Source: Cytobacillus purgationiresistens
Lineage (GTDB): Bacteria; Bacillota; Bacilli; Bacillales; Cytobacillaceae
DNA length: 64,000 nucleotides
Assembly (NCBI RefSeq): GCF_030813235.1
Contig: NZ_JAUSUB010000014.1
Span: 1-64,000, forward strand
Direction of reading: 5' to 3'
Shown: piece by piece, positions 55,101 through 64,000 of the stretch
How the letters are laid out: each line of letters starts with the position of its first letter
How positions within the stretch are numbered: position 1 is the stretch's first letter
The notes under the pieces: model-generated
Databases searched by the model: none
Seen by the model: only the letters and a program-made list of their open reading frames with translations
Told to the model about the DNA's origin: nothing
Made by a program: the position numbers and the translations under genes

Positions 55101-58100
55101 TAGGTATTCGTCATCGTTAGAACATTGCGGTTACCAGTGTTATCCGTTTCTGTCAGCTGTCTGTTCCATTCATCATAGGTCGCGTACATTTCGCCCTTAG
55201 CAATCAGGACTTTGTTGGAAGTGTTTTCAATTCCCTTTGCCGCATAATCGATGGTGTGCAGTACATTGTCATTTTTGTCATAGGCAAAATATTTTTGATT
55301 TTGCATCGGATCGATGACTCTGGCCACTCTGCCGTAGCCGTCATACTCTTGTGCGAGCACATTTCCATTTTCATCTGTTTCTTTTATGACCCTGCCAAGC
55401 TCATCATATTCTGTATATAGCTGTGTTTGCTTATCTTCTACCTTGTCAACCGACTCGTTTTTGTAATGAGTTATTGTTACTGCTGGCAGTTTCGTATATA
55501 CTCGTTGTCCCCATTCGTTATATTCATAGGTTGTTTGCTGGCCTAAGCTATTCTTTTCCTTCACGAGATTGCCCATTAAGTCGTATTCAAAGCTTTCTTC
55601 GCGTCCAGCGCGATCTACCACTTTTTGCACTTGGAGCTTATCGTCATAAGTGACCGTCTTTGCTTGATTCAGCGCATTTGTTTCTGTTTGCGGCTGACCA
55701 TATTCATTATACGTATAGGTTGTCTTGCTGCCGTAGGGGTCAACCATTTCAACAACATTCTCGCCATCCGCATCATAAACATATTGCGTAACAATATTGC
55801 TCTCTTCCATCACAAGATCATCAATAAAGATTGTGCCGCCGCCTTTATTGATTACCTGCACTCTGACATGTGTGGCATCAGCTGGAACTGCTCCGCTGAC
55901 CTTCACTTTCTTCCATTTTGCATCAAGCGCCTGAGAATTTGTATATTCTTTGACGACACTATCATTCTTTAAATATTGCAATTTGACCTCTGCAGTTGAA
56001 TTTCCAGCAGGTGCTATGCCTTCAATTAATGCAAGTACCGGGAGTCTCCCCTTTTTAATAGCAACCTTTTCTGTATGTGCTGCTGCATTTGCACTTAACT
56101 CTAAGCTTTGTTTGCCTGATTTAGCCTGGGCTGTGCTCTTCTTTACTGTTCCGGTCACAGTCCAATGAGCTAGGTCCTTGCCTTCCATGCTGTAATCAGA
56201 AATGTAGCCATACAACGGTCCTCGTTCACCTGTTGTTTTTGTTACATTCCCAAAGCCATCGTATTGAAATGTCTGCTTATTGCCTTCTTCATCGACGCTT
56301 TCTGTCGTATTCCCTTTGCTGTCATATTTCCATTGTTTTATTTTTCCTTGTGTATCAGTCGTCTGCGTGACTTGCCCTTTATCGTTATATTGACTTTTCA
56401 CCGAATGAACAGAAGACTTTCCGTTGACTGTAACAGATGGCAAAATCTGTTCAGTGATATTGCCGTAGCTGTCATATTTGTATTCTGTTTTATTGCCTAA
56501 GCCATCGGTACTAGATTTAACAAGATTGTTTCCGTATTCTGTTGCTACTGTAATATTATTGCTGTCCTTGTTGGCCGCGTCTGGATCTTCATTTTCCAGA
56601 TAGGTGCGTATAAGTGTTTGCTTGGCCATATTGCCATGTTCATTCAGCTCATATTCCACATTGGAAAGATTTTTGCTCGTTTTATCAGGCTGAATGGAAT
56701 GAATGGATGTATATACTTTTCGCTGATTTAAATTGTAATTCAATGTATCAATAATGGAGTCATATTTCTTTATCGGATAATCTTTATCAATGACTCTAGT
56801 TGACTGAGCACTTTTAACATTTGCTACCCGATTTCCATTAAAGGTGAATTCTGTACGCAGGCCATTTTCCCATACAACAGCCGACATTTTTCCGTCTTTA
56901 TATTCGTATTTCACATGGCCATTTGCTTTGCCGCTTTTGGTGGTAAGCTTCACATCAGTTAAATAGCCGTTTTGATAAGTAAAGCCGATCTTATCTCCGG
57001 GACTGTAAGTAATCGTCGAAATTAGGTTATCTGCACCATACTGAATCGTGAATGATTTCTTGCCAGAGGCAACCTTTTTCAAAGCCGATTGGTCATATTC
57101 GTATAAAATGGCATTGCCGTTCGGTTCTGTAACCTTAGTGATTTTACCTGCCGCATCAAATACTTTTTTAGTTAAGCTTCCATCCTTATAATCCAGCTCA
57201 AATCCGCTGCCAACAGCTGTTAAGCTATAGCTTGTTCCAGCAGGAGAGCGATATTGATTATTTGCTTCCTTTTCAAACACATGGATTGTTCCATCCCCAT
57301 CTGTATACTGGACTTGACTGTTTTGAATGTCCAATTTTTCTTCAAGAGCAGTCATCCAGCCTGATCCTAGCAGCCCTTTCGCACTTCTATTTGAGGCATA
57401 TGAACGGCCAGCGCTAAGGGTAAAGCCGCCGGATGTCAATGAAAAATCAATGTCCTGGATATTTAGGCTTCCGTTATATAAATTGACAAATCCGCTTCCC
57501 GTCAACAGCGGAACAGAATAAGTCGGGAAATAGCCTTCGATGCCATACCAATCCTTATCAAGTGTATCTACCCAAATGGTGCGATACTCCAAATTGGTCT
57601 GTCCGGCTTCATCTGTTGCTGAAATTCGGAGGTTGTATTCGCCTCTCGGCAGGGCAGAAACATCCCATTCGGCTAGAACGCCTTCCGTGACAGCCGCCGT
57701 CCCCTTTTTAACTAGCTTCCAGTTAGGGGATTCATCATTTTTTAAACTGTAATCAATTTGATAGGTTAGGCTTCCTTGATTATCAGTAATCGAACCCTCT
57801 ATCTTTCGCTTGCCGGAGAAGAAATCACCGTTTGCTACATTTTTAATGCTGATGCTTGGTATCGTCTGATCATAAATGATCGTATCGTGGTAGAGCTTCG
57901 ATATATTTCCGCTGCTATCTAGAAAACGCGCATAAACATAATGTGTGCCTTCACGATTATCCAGCTTCCACCCAAATGATTCGCTTGACTGCGCTACCTT
58001 TTTTGATTCAGAAAACTTTAAGGAATCAGCTGTTGCGTCCTTCTGTCCATTTGCAAATTGTGCAAACTTCTCTCCATTTGCGTTATCAAATACATCAGTT

Positions 58101-60589
58101 ACCTTTAAGGTTACGTCAAGATTTGTCGTATATTTAGAATCGTCATTAATGACAACCTTTCCAGTAGGCGGTTGCGTGTCCTTAACTAGAATCTTCTTGT
58201 CTACTATGTTTTCCGGCGGATTGATATAGACCGGATCAGCGCCCTTTCCTACAACGGCTTTTATTCCATATGATCCGATGACGCCTTTCTTAGGCTTCCA
58301 ATCAATCTCAAATCTTTTCGTTCCATTTGGCTTGATTTCCTCGCCTGTTTTTAAATAGCCAACAAAACCAGTAGGCGCTGTCTTATCTGGGCTGCTGCTT
58401 GTGATAGACAGACTGATATTATCGCTGTTTTTCCATGTAGCTGTACCAGTATTTCTTACTTCAAACCATAACTTTTCTCCTGCTTCTTTATCTATATCGC
58501 TTTCAGTTGGAATATAATAGCTTTCAATCTGCGCATCATATTCTTTTCTTGCCTCTTTAGATGCTGCTGTAGAATTATTGCTGATATTTCCGCTTTTATC
58601 TATCGCTTGCACCCAGGCATAATATTTCTTCCGCGGCACGAGATTGTTGCCAACCGTGTAAAATTCTTTTGTTGTTTCCGCTCCGTTGACAATGTTCGCC
58701 GTATTTGGATTATCTCCAATGTACACTTTATATTTTGCTACACCTGAGCCGTCCAAATCGCTGGATGGCTGCCAGCCGATTGTAAAATTCTCCACCCGAT
58801 CATTTGTTACTTGAACTCCTCCCGGTACAGTCGGCTTTGTTTTATCCGGGATGCTTGGAGTAGTGGCACCTGACTGAGAGGTTGTCCCGTATTTATTGTA
58901 AGCTGAAACCCTAAACCAGTAGTTTGTACTTGTTGGTTTATCTCCTCCGCCCCGCTTGTATAGATCATTAGGGTTTTCCGGCAGTTCTCTTCCGTCTCCA
59001 TTTTTCCTTAATCCATATTGCTTATTGTCTATTTGCGTTCTTGTTGGCCAAAGCTTCTTGCCCTTTGTACTCCACTTTGTCACATTGCCAACATCAAACT
59101 CTTCATATGCCTTGCCGTTATAGATGAGCACCTTATACCCGGTTGCGCCATCTACCTTGTTCCAGGCCAAATCAACATAGCCCGTGCTGTTACTGTTCGA
59201 GAACGTTGTTGCAGTAGGCGCTGCTGGCGCTTCAGAATAGGTTACCGCCAAGTAGGGCTTATTGCTCGCTGTTTCAGAAGCGCTGTACTTTTGATAGGAG
59301 CCTGCTGTGCCCTCGGACGTGCTTCTCAGGACTACGCCATGATTGGCATAGGTTCCCTTCATCCAGCCATGCACAAGATCCGTCAGGTTCATTTTCAGCC
59401 ATTTGGCATTGCCAGTATTGGCTATTGATCCATAACTTGTATCTGTATTAAAACTGGGCTGATCATTATACCTGATCTTTGTACTGTCCCAGGCCTTTGT
59501 AATTCTATTGGCGTATACCTTTGTAGCTATAGGCGAGCCAATATCGTTCCACTTATATAAATTCAGCTCTGCTTTAACGAGTATTTTCCCTGAAAGATTT
59601 GGCAGTGATTGCGAGAAATCGAGATAGGATCTCGTTGTACCGGTTGAAGGAGTATAGCCTGATCTCAGCTCCGGAGTTGTATGATAGTTATTGTTCGGAT
59701 AACTTTTCATGACATAAGTATCAAGCGTCTTGGATGCCGCACCACCGATATTAACAGTCGGGTCAATTCTTACAGGATACACTGTATCTTCGGCATCAAG
59801 AAAAGAATCATCCGGCTTTAAGGTTAAGATATGTCCATCTTCAGCTTCTTCAACAGAAAATTTGATTTCTTCTGAGTATTTACCGTCTTTATCTTCCATA
59901 AAAGGATGAGGCATCATCCAAACGAGTTCACCTTGTTGATTATAAAAATTAATATCTCGATCTTCTTTTTTCGGTGTAAGATCACCTGTGATGAGAAATT
60001 TAAACTCCCGTTCGGCGCTTTTGTCTTTAAGAAATATATCTTCTTTTACACTGGAGCTTCCAAGACTATACTCAAAATCTACATGTTTGAAGATATCTTC
60101 ATAGATGATCAAGCCTTCTTCCTTTTTAGCCTTAACATTCTCCGTACCAAGAAGCTTATAGCTAATCTTATCTTTCCCTAGCTTAAGAGTTAATAAGTTC
60201 TTTTTGTTTGTATTTGCCGCAAACTTTACTTTAAAGCGATTATCCTTGTTAACAAACTTAAATTCATTTTTATCGGCTTCCTTGTTTACCTGCGGAGTAT
60301 TCGAGATGGTCGTAAGTTCACCGTCTTTTTCATAATGGATATCTTCAGTATAAATCTCTGTTGTATATGTTCCATCCGAATTCACAAAGGTCTTCGTGTT
60401 TGGTTCGCGTAATTCTTCCAGCTCTCTAACCTTTTCAGCCTCATCTGGAACATTTGCCACCTTGTCCGCTGTTTCAGCTTCACTGTTGTTCTCCTCTGCA
60501 AATGCTTGAAGGTCAACCGTACTGAATAACAACATAAATACTAATAAACTATTAAATAATTTCTTCCACAAAATCCATCCATCCTTCAC
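52181..60589 (-). CDS. wapA: WapA-type Rhs/YD-repeat polymorphic toxin, full length
   Basis: About 2,800 residues. Signal peptide to about residue 37 (LFNSLLVFMLLFSTVDLQAFA); DNRLRE-type domain about 276-450; fibronectin-III-like domains to 690; CARDB/Ig-like domains to 1020; DUF6531 start near 1023 (VNLYNGSLNI); YD repeats to 2440; Rhs core with YVGKFGVQYDEDTKLYFMGW and DPVNNIDPDG; a Lys/Ala-rich linker; MKLDLQLFAGKGKG at 2690; and a 100-residue toxin with DHS-like HSVPHWHEVQW. WapA proteins are released at the wall and deliver the toxin into neighbours on contact. Start GTG at 60589, or TTG at 60571 behind GAAGGA. The boundary reads Gly-Lys-Gly, not Gly-Thr-Gly. Confidence 0.9.
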   Translation of the reverse strand: MKDGWILWKKLFNSLLVFMLLFSTVDLQAFAEENNSEAETADKVANVPDEAEKVRELEELREPNTKTFVNSDGTYTTEIYTEDIHYEKDGELTTISNTPQVNKEADKNEFKFVNKDNRFKVKFAANTNKKNLLTLKLGKDKISYKLLGTENVKAKKEEGLIIYEDIFKHVDFEYSLGSSSVKEDIFLKDKSAEREFKFLITGDLTPKKEDRDINFYNQQGELVWMMPHPFMEDKDGKYSEEIKFSVEEAEDGHILTLKPDDSFLDAEDTVYPVRIDPTVNIGGAASKTLDTYVMKSYPNNNYHTTPELRSGYTPSTGTTRSYLDFSQSLPNLSGKILVKAELNLYKWNDIGSPIATKVYANRITKAWDSTKIRYNDQPSFNTDTSYGSIANTGNAKWLKMNLTDLVHGWMKGTYANHGVVLRSTSEGTAGSYQKYSASETASNKPYLAVTYSEAPAAPTATTFSNSNSTGYVDLAWNKVDGATGYKVLIYNGKAYEEFDVGNVTKWSTKGKKLWPTRTQIDNKQYGLRKNGDGRELPENPNDLYKRGGGDKPTSTNYWFRVSAYNKYGTTSQSGATTPSIPDKTKPTVPGGVQVTNDRVENFTIGWQPSSDLDGSGVAKYKVYIGDNPNTANIVNGAETTKEFYTVGNNLVPRKKYYAWVQAIDKSGNISNNSTAASKEARKEYDAQIESYYIPTESDIDKEAGEKLWFEVRNTGTATWKNSDNISLSITSSSPDKTAPTGFVGYLKTGEEIKPNGTKRFEIDWKPKKGVIGSYGIKAVVGKGADPVYINPPENIVDKKILVKDTQPPTGKVVINDDSKYTTNLDVTLKVTDVFDNANGEKFAQFANGQKDATADSLKFSESKKVAQSSESFGWKLDNREGTHYVYARFLDSSGNISKLYHDTIIYDQTIPSISIKNVANGDFFSGKRKIEGSITDNQGSLTYQIDYSLKNDESPNWKLVKKGTAAVTEGVLAEWDVSALPRGEYNLRISATDEAGQTNLEYRTIWVDTLDKDWYGIEGYFPTYSVPLLTGSGFVNLYNGSLNIQDIDFSLTSGGFTLSAGRSYASNRSAKGLLGSGWMTALEEKLDIQNSQVQYTDGDGTIHVFEKEANNQYRSPAGTSYSLTAVGSGFELDYKDGSLTKKVFDAAGKITKVTEPNGNAILYEYDQSALKKVASGKKSFTIQYGADNLISTITYSPGDKIGFTYQNGYLTDVKLTTKSGKANGHVKYEYKDGKMSAVVWENGLRTEFTFNGNRVANVKSAQSTRVIDKDYPIKKYDSIIDTLNYNLNQRKVYTSIHSIQPDKTSKNLSNVEYELNEHGNMAKQTLIRTYLENEDPDAANKDSNNITVATEYGNNLVKSSTDGLGNKTEYKYDSYGNITEQILPSVTVNGKSSVHSVKSQYNDKGQVTQTTDTQGKIKQWKYDSKGNTTESVDEEGNKQTFQYDGFGNVTKTTGERGPLYGYISDYSMEGKDLAHWTVTGTVKKSTAQAKSGKQSLELSANAAAHTEKVAIKKGRLPVLALIEGIAPAGNSTAEVKLQYLKNDSVVKEYTNSQALDAKWKKVKVSGAVPADATHVRVQVINKGGGTIFIDDLVMEESNIVTQYVYDADGENVVEMVDPYGSKTTYTYNEYGQPQTETNALNQAKTVTYDDKLQVQKVVDRAGREESFEYDLMGNLVKEKNSLGQQTTYEYNEWGQRVYTKLPAVTITHYKNESVDKVEDKQTQLYTEYDELGRVIKETDENGNVLAQEYDGYGRVARVIDPMQNQKYFAYDKNDNVLHTIDYAAKGIENTSNKVLIAKGEMYATYDEWNRQLTETDNTGNRNVLTMTNTYDSESRLVHTKDAEGTEFEYKYNDLGENTYTKDNSSPVVETWSYYDGLGTPAITISGSTIEYSVTDANGEVIESIDHKGTKTVFEFNEAGDKVKQINPDGNTTEWTYNKEGQILTEIEKAEDTAESTTHLVTTYEYNGAGEVVKQKLDGKVYDKASKKTTTHLLKESDLTYDELGRLIREQSKFYEGDGTTVKKSDVRFLYDLNGNLIKKWIYDESSHTINQSGDVTLPFVRSESKFEYDANNRFTLEEKIENKIITKKSYKDDENAETISSALGASVVYYNENDLEEKIVTPRNEQYLVTYTASEMKDMIKGPRLTVDMDYGTNEKMTRIQTKKKDSSNVIFSENYTYNGEEQITSAKNSFGGDKSYTYTKEGFLQTVKQGNDTLTYSYDVNGNLLKAVDQTGKVKVENEYSAGNRISTSVQYDVESQKYQKVAYKFRTDGSLEEETYHQKAATAADAKKAAVDTKKTYEYASINLLRSITTKKGSETIEKIEYTYDSEDNRTSKKVTNADGDRTELYYYDGNGDLVSISEKSGIDPVQNLINIYRDSSGQLLSFEYKQKSYDYVYNQRGDIVAITDEHQNVIAKYTYDEWGNILKAEGLTDIGEEVVKANPFRYVGKFGVQYDEDTKLYFMGWREYDAKIGRFLVADEYEGEDDNPISFNRYLYAESDPVNNIDPDGYAPKWLKKLGKGVKKAAKATYNFAVGDDIRTLKSKKTKWYQKAGAAISIASNFIPGGGIASKAIKAAVKGTSKAFKASKAVKKTTKVVKAPAKKVVAKINKKPKTVAAKPIRTSPKVESKAKVKVAASVKSAPKAKTKVAPKPSRGVTWTRVEKSDVTKDKKIVSSGSVDSSNIEPKPKLLMKLDLQLFAGKGKGKVDDFAKEPFLPDEAYGKNLPKFVEPGTKSLNKYDEFGNLKQTKYYDDYGREKGWVDFTNHGYPSNHSVPHWHEVQWNERYPIGGYKIDHRMDPNIPFK

Positions 60590-60901
60590 AATAATATCTT
60601 GCCTAGCTCAAACGATAAATCGACCTCGACACCCCCACATACAAAAAACAGGTAAATTGCCAACAATTAATAAATAAGTCAACAAACTGATTCTATATCC
60701 ATGATTTGCTAAAGGCTACATATTTCAACAGACAAATTCCGACAAATTTCTCATGTTTCAATAAGGAAAATATACTAGCAAAATGTAAAAAAAAGGATTT
60801 TGTTTAAAAGAGTTGATATCATACATGCTCACTGTGTAATAGAGGTAATGGAATATTAGAATTGAATAATATTTCAGAGGCATTTCGTTCTTTAAATATA
60901 A
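60590..60901. other. wapA upstream region
   Basis: 312 AT-rich bases without a gene. A TTGACT box near 60682 and several TTGAAA words are present on the minus strand, but no convincing -10 box at good spacing was found. Confidence 0.35.
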
Positions 60902-60933
60902 AAAGACTCCCCACTGATTAAAGTGGGAAGTCT
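60900..60933 (-). terminator. Intrinsic terminator of the signal peptidase gene
   Basis: AGACTTCCCACT pairs with AGTGGGGAGTCT on the minus strand, followed by TTTTTA. Confidence 0.85.
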
Positions 60934-60938
60934 ACATC

Positions 60939-61463
60939 TTAATTAAACGGATATATACGAAACTTCACTTCTCCGATAAGCGATTCCTCAGTGATGAAAC
61001 CGAATCGTCTGCTATCATGGCTCTTTTTACGGTTGTCCCCCAACACAAAATAATAGCCTTCAGGGACGGTTTTTTTTCCAGTTAATTCGTCTAGAGTAAA
61101 ATCCGCTGTTGTTTTATTATCCAATAAACGATATTCCTTTTTGACATAAGGCTCTTCATAGACTTCACCGTTTACATAGAGCTTATCATCTTTCATTTCT
61201 ATTTCATCACCTGGAATACCGATGATTCTTTTTACATATCTTTCATCTTTGTCCGGTGCATCAAAGACGACCCTATCAAACCGATCAATCGTGCTTGTTT
61301 TACTTACGAACAACCAATTATTCTCCTCAAAGGTAGGAGACATTGATTCACCCTTTACTGTTACAGGGGAAAAAATAAATTGCCTGCAAATGAATGCAAT
61401 GAGTAGGGCAAATAAAATGGTTTTTATCCATGAGATGATTTCTTCTTTTATGGCGCTATCCAT
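60939..61463 (-). CDS. Signal peptidase I
   Basis: About 174 residues. One N-terminal membrane segment (IKTILFALLIAFICRQFIF), the catalytic Ser in KGESMSPTF, the catalytic Lys in DERYVKRIIGIPGDEIE, and the later boxes YFVLGDNRKKSHDSRRFG. It cleaves signal peptides of exported proteins at the outer face of the membrane. GGAGGAAAG precedes MDSAIKEE, which I take as start. It lies upstream of wapA on the same strand with a terminator between, so it may serve WapA export. Confidence 0.92.
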   Translation of the reverse strand: MDSAIKEEIISWIKTILFALLIAFICRQFIFSPVTVKGESMSPTFEENNWLFVSKTSTIDRFDRVVFDAPDKDERYVKRIIGIPGDEIEMKDDKLYVNGEVYEEPYVKKEYRLLDNKTTADFTLDELTGKKTVPEGYYFVLGDNRKKSHDSRRFGFITEESLIGEVKFRIYPFN

Positions 61464-61540
61464 AAACTTTCCTCCATTCAATCAAGTAATCATAATAGAA
61501 GAATTCGGCATTATGGTTTATATTTCCTCTTTATTCAGGA

Positions 61541-62584
61541 TTATCTACTTAAATAGCTGCTCATTTCATCATTAAGCCATTTCAAAGCCTGTCTTTTCAA
61601 GGAATATTGAGCTGCTTTCGTTTCCACTAACTTGGCTGACCGCAGGATTTTTAAGTGATGATGAGCGGTCGTTTTCCCCATATTTAAATGATTAGTAATT
61701 TCTTGGAGGCTGCAGTCTTTCTCGTTCAATAGCTTGATCATCCTCATTCGCGTTTCATCCCCGAGTGCCTTGTATCGGAGCAGCAAGGAATAATTGGGCA
61801 TGTATTGATCAGAAGGATTGATGCTTTCATTGGCAATTGGATAATAAAATACTTTTGTTTCTTCGATATCTGCTTCAATATTCCATGGGCGATAGGTGTA
61901 TTGCGGAATAAGAAGGACCGAGTTTACACGAGGCTCGGGCTGGTAGCTGACTCCCCCTGTTGCCCACTCTACCAATTCCTCGGCAGTCATTTTTTCCTGC
62001 ATCCGCTGTTTATCTTTGAGATCCAATTGCAGTATCCTTTCCACATCTTCCTCTTGTGCTTGAATGACTGCCTCATACCATCCAGTCATCACAGCAATCA
62101 GATGCGACTTTAGAATACTAGCATCTCCTAAACTAATAAATTCAATATACTGTGGAAAAAATGGATTATCCTTTGTCAATTCCTGCATTTCATAGATTGC
62201 TTCACGCTCCATACTCGAAGCATCACATCTTATTTGCTGAAAATCGCTGCCTAAGAAAGGTAAGCAAATAAATTTGAGTGTTTGTGCGGAAAGATGATTG
62301 ATATATGTAGTAAACATGGTTAAATCAGAAAAGCTTTTTTGATGGAGGAGCTGAAGCAACGCCTTCCAAGTATTATTTTCTTGAACAAATTCGAGCTCTT
62401 CTAAAAGTGCCTGCGGAAGTGAATCCTTTATCTCCTCCCAATCCTCCATCGGTTTTTCCAATGTATGATGTAATGATGTATTAGTAATGGCCGCAATTCC
62501 GAGCGCACACTCCCATAATAAAGAAGATTCCATCTTGATTTGGTATGTCTCCCGGTTTCGACTGGTGTGCCTAATTAATTCCAT
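61541..62584 (-). CDS. ArsR-type winged-helix regulator with long N-terminal domain
   Basis: About 347 residues from MELIRHTSRNRETYQ, behind AGAGGTGA. The first 260 residues have no domain I can name (DUF5937-like), and the C-terminal HTH reads RYKALGDETRMRMIKLLNEK, then EITNHLNMGKTTAHHHLKIL. It probably senses a ligand with the N-terminal part. Its target is unknown; the signal peptidase gene follows 77 bases downstream. Confidence 0.8.
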   Translation of the reverse strand: MELIRHTSRNRETYQIKMESSLLWECALGIAAITNTSLHHTLEKPMEDWEEIKDSLPQALLEELEFVQENNTWKALLQLLHQKSFSDLTMFTTYINHLSAQTLKFICLPFLGSDFQQIRCDASSMEREAIYEMQELTKDNPFFPQYIEFISLGDASILKSHLIAVMTGWYEAVIQAQEEDVERILQLDLKDKQRMQEKMTAEELVEWATGGVSYQPEPRVNSVLLIPQYTYRPWNIEADIEETKVFYYPIANESINPSDQYMPNYSLLLRYKALGDETRMRMIKLLNEKDCSLQEITNHLNMGKTTAHHHLKILRSAKLVETKAAQYSLKRQALKWLNDEMSSYLSR

Positions 62585-62847
62585 TTCTGTCACCTCTTTT
62601 TTCTGCATACTCATATTCTATATATTTAAAAATATTAATTCAATCAATTTGGAATATTAAAATTATTTAGGGCATCTCTTACCATGAGGTTAATCCTACC
62701 GGCAAGAAGGTTTACGGGGATTTATGGAGAGTTTATCCTTATTTTTTTATAGAAGTCTATATTAATATGATTCTTTCTTATTAAATTCAGCATTTTTCTT
62801 ATAAGTTTTTAACTTTTTTTTGCTATTTTCGATTCTCTTGTGATCTT
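62585..62847. other. Intergenic stretch before the tandem repeat
   Basis: AT-rich, no gene and no clear signal seen. Confidence 0.4.
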
Positions 62848-63410
62848 TTTTCCTACTCTGTTTGACCTTGAGTTTGGGGTTATTATTGCGGTTTTCTTAC
62901 CTTCTCACTCTGTTTGGCCTTGAGTTTGGGATTATTATTGCGGTTTTCTTACCTTCTCACTCTGTTTGGCCTTGAGTTTGGGATTATTATTGCGGTTTTC
63001 TTACCTTCTCAATCCGTTTGGCCTTGAGTTTGGGATTATTATTGCGGTTTTCTTACCTTCTCACTCTGTTTGACCTTGAGTTTGGGATTATTATTGCGGT
63101 TTTCTTACCTTCTCACTTTGTTTGGCCTTGAGTTTGGGATTATTATTGCGGTTTTCTTACCTTCCTACTTTGTTTGACCTTGAGTTTGGGATTATTATTG
63201 CGGTTTTCTTACCTTCTCACTCTGTTTGGCCTTGAGTTTGGGATTATTATTGCGGTTTTCTTACCTTCTCACTCTGCTTGGTCTTGAGTTTGGGATTATT
63301 ATTGCGGTTTTCTTACCTTATCACTCTGTTTGGCCTTGAGTTTGGGATTATTATTGCGGTTTTCTTACCTTCTCACTCTGTTTTGCCTTGAGTTTGGGAT
63401 TATTATTGCA
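62848..63410. repeat. 52-bp tandem repeat, about 11 copies
   Basis: The unit TTCTCACTCTGTTTGGCCTT followed by GAGTTTGGGATTATTATTGC and GGTTTTCTTACC repeats without spacers. Copies differ only at a few bases of the first 18 (for example CTCAATCC, CCTACTTT, TTTGACC). 52 is not a multiple of three, so it is not coding. The last copy breaks down after ATTATTATTGC. Confidence 0.9.
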
Positions 63411-63488
63411 TTTTTTTCTTCGTTAAGTGTCCTGTTGGAAATTTTTATTGATCTTTTTATTTTTCAGTACAAGATCATGCGATGCGCA

Positions 63489-63874
63489 TTAGAGAAAAGC
63501 CAAGCGAGGATCACTTTCACTTGTATCTGTATGAAGAACCAGTATCTGAAACGTTTTCTTGGCAGCTGCAATCCTTTCATTTAGCAAATAACTTCCAATT
63601 CCTGTTCTTCTTAATTGCTTTGAAACGTAGAATCTCCTTATTCGTGGCTGTGTGCAATAGGGGTCCTGATTAAAGACCACCTATTGCGACAAGTTTGTTT
63701 CGAGCATACACGCCATATAGGAACTCGCCTAATGGAATCAAAGTGATTTTCACCGCTTTCATATACTTTTACCAAACCATGCGATCTAGAAAACGAAAGC
63801 CATCCTCTTTGCTTTCTACTAAAAGTTCATTTGACCCCACTTCCACTAAATTAGCAATCGGTTTGATCAAGCGG
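63489..63874 (-). pseudogene. Decayed GNAT acetyltransferase gene
   Basis: From TTG at 63874 it reads IKPIANLVEVGSNELLVESK, has a stop after DRMVW, and continues YGVYARNKLVAIGGL. One extra T then shifts the frame to NQDPYCTQPRIRRFYVSKQL and RRTGIGSYLL (the acetyl-CoA loop). It is cut after SESDPRLAFL, near the tandem repeat. Not functional. Confidence 0.75.
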
Positions 63875-64000
63875 CTACTCCTCTACTATTTTTTGACATA
63901 TGTAAATCATTTCTGCACTAGTGCCATCCAGTGGCTTCTTATCCCAAGTACCGTAACGATGGCGTACGGTTAAACCATTCTGTTCCAATAGTCGATCCAT
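63875..64000 (-). CDS. C-terminal end of a methyltransferase-like gene, runs off window
   Basis: The last 41 codons read LLEQNGLTVRHRYGTWDKKP and GTSAEMIYICQKIVEE, typical for the end of a class I SAM-dependent methyltransferase. The gene continues beyond base 64000. The decayed GNAT gene starts right after its stop. Confidence 0.5.
   Translation of the reverse strand: MDRLLEQNGLTVRHRYGTWDKKPLDGTSAEMIYICQKIVEE

Noticed and set aside
52530..59428. Many plus-strand open frames of 60-160 codons opposite wapA
   Set aside because: They are antisense to a continuous 2,800-codon gene, lack ribosome sites and have no recognisable domains.
62848..63410. CRISPR array
   Set aside because: The whole 52-bp unit repeats head to tail; there are no unique spacers between short repeats and no cas genes in the window.

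Overview
The window looks like a chromosome segment from a spore-forming, low-GC Gram-positive bacterium of the Bacillaceae. The AT-rich sequence, strong AGGAGG-type ribosome sites, a YuzL-like small spore protein, a Bacillus-type signal peptidase I and a WapA-type Rhs wall protein all point that way. No rRNA, tRNA or CRISPR array was seen.

Bases 1-18,400 are mostly ordinary chromosome. There is a GrpB-like protein, a PadR / HAAS-domain / DUF4173 membrane operon with repeated palindromes, and a catabolic block. That block holds a DASS dicarboxylate transporter, a DUF3870 protein and a muconate-cycloisomerase-type enolase. The transporter and the enolase each carry a near-identical promoter-proximal leader that ends in an intrinsic terminator. 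Next come DinB, a lincosamide-nucleotidyltransferase-like gene split by a serine hydrolase segment, an SDR / WYL-regulator divergent pair, a penicillin acylase, a GNAT / methyltransferase pair with a frameshift, and two small genes.

Bases 18,500-52,200 are a graveyard or archive of polymorphic toxin cassettes, nearly all on the minus strand, lying downstream of a full-length wapA gene (52,181-60,589, about 2,800 residues). Each cassette is an orphan C-terminal toxin domain followed by an immunity gene, and nine cassette ends carry the same intrinsic terminator (one degraded). I count fifteen orphan cassettes plus the native wapA toxin/immunity pair. Toxin types that can be named include EndoU, NucA/NucB, WHH and GH-E HNH nucleases, and a type-30-like domain. 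Immunity types include Imm50, MafI-like, DUF4272, ComJ, SUFU/YqcF and DUF7660. Four cassettes still carry a truncated 3' end of a wapA copy. Many of the toxin pieces have frameshifts or stops.

Most cassettes are separated by copies of one kind of mobile element: a serine recombinase gene, a short structured non-coding stretch, and an IS110-family transposase. In nine places the element's right end abuts exactly the same toxin codons, Gly-Thr-Gly, where the shared WapA body meets the variable toxin domain. In one element type the non-coding stretch holds a 9-base match to that boundary, as expected for an IS110 bridge RNA. This suggests RNA-guided transposons specialised on the toxin-swap boundary of wapA, and is the main finding.

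Bases 60,600-64,000 hold a signal peptidase I gene upstream of wapA, an ArsR-type regulator, an 11-copy 52-bp tandem repeat, a decayed GNAT gene and the end of a methyltransferase gene that runs off the window.
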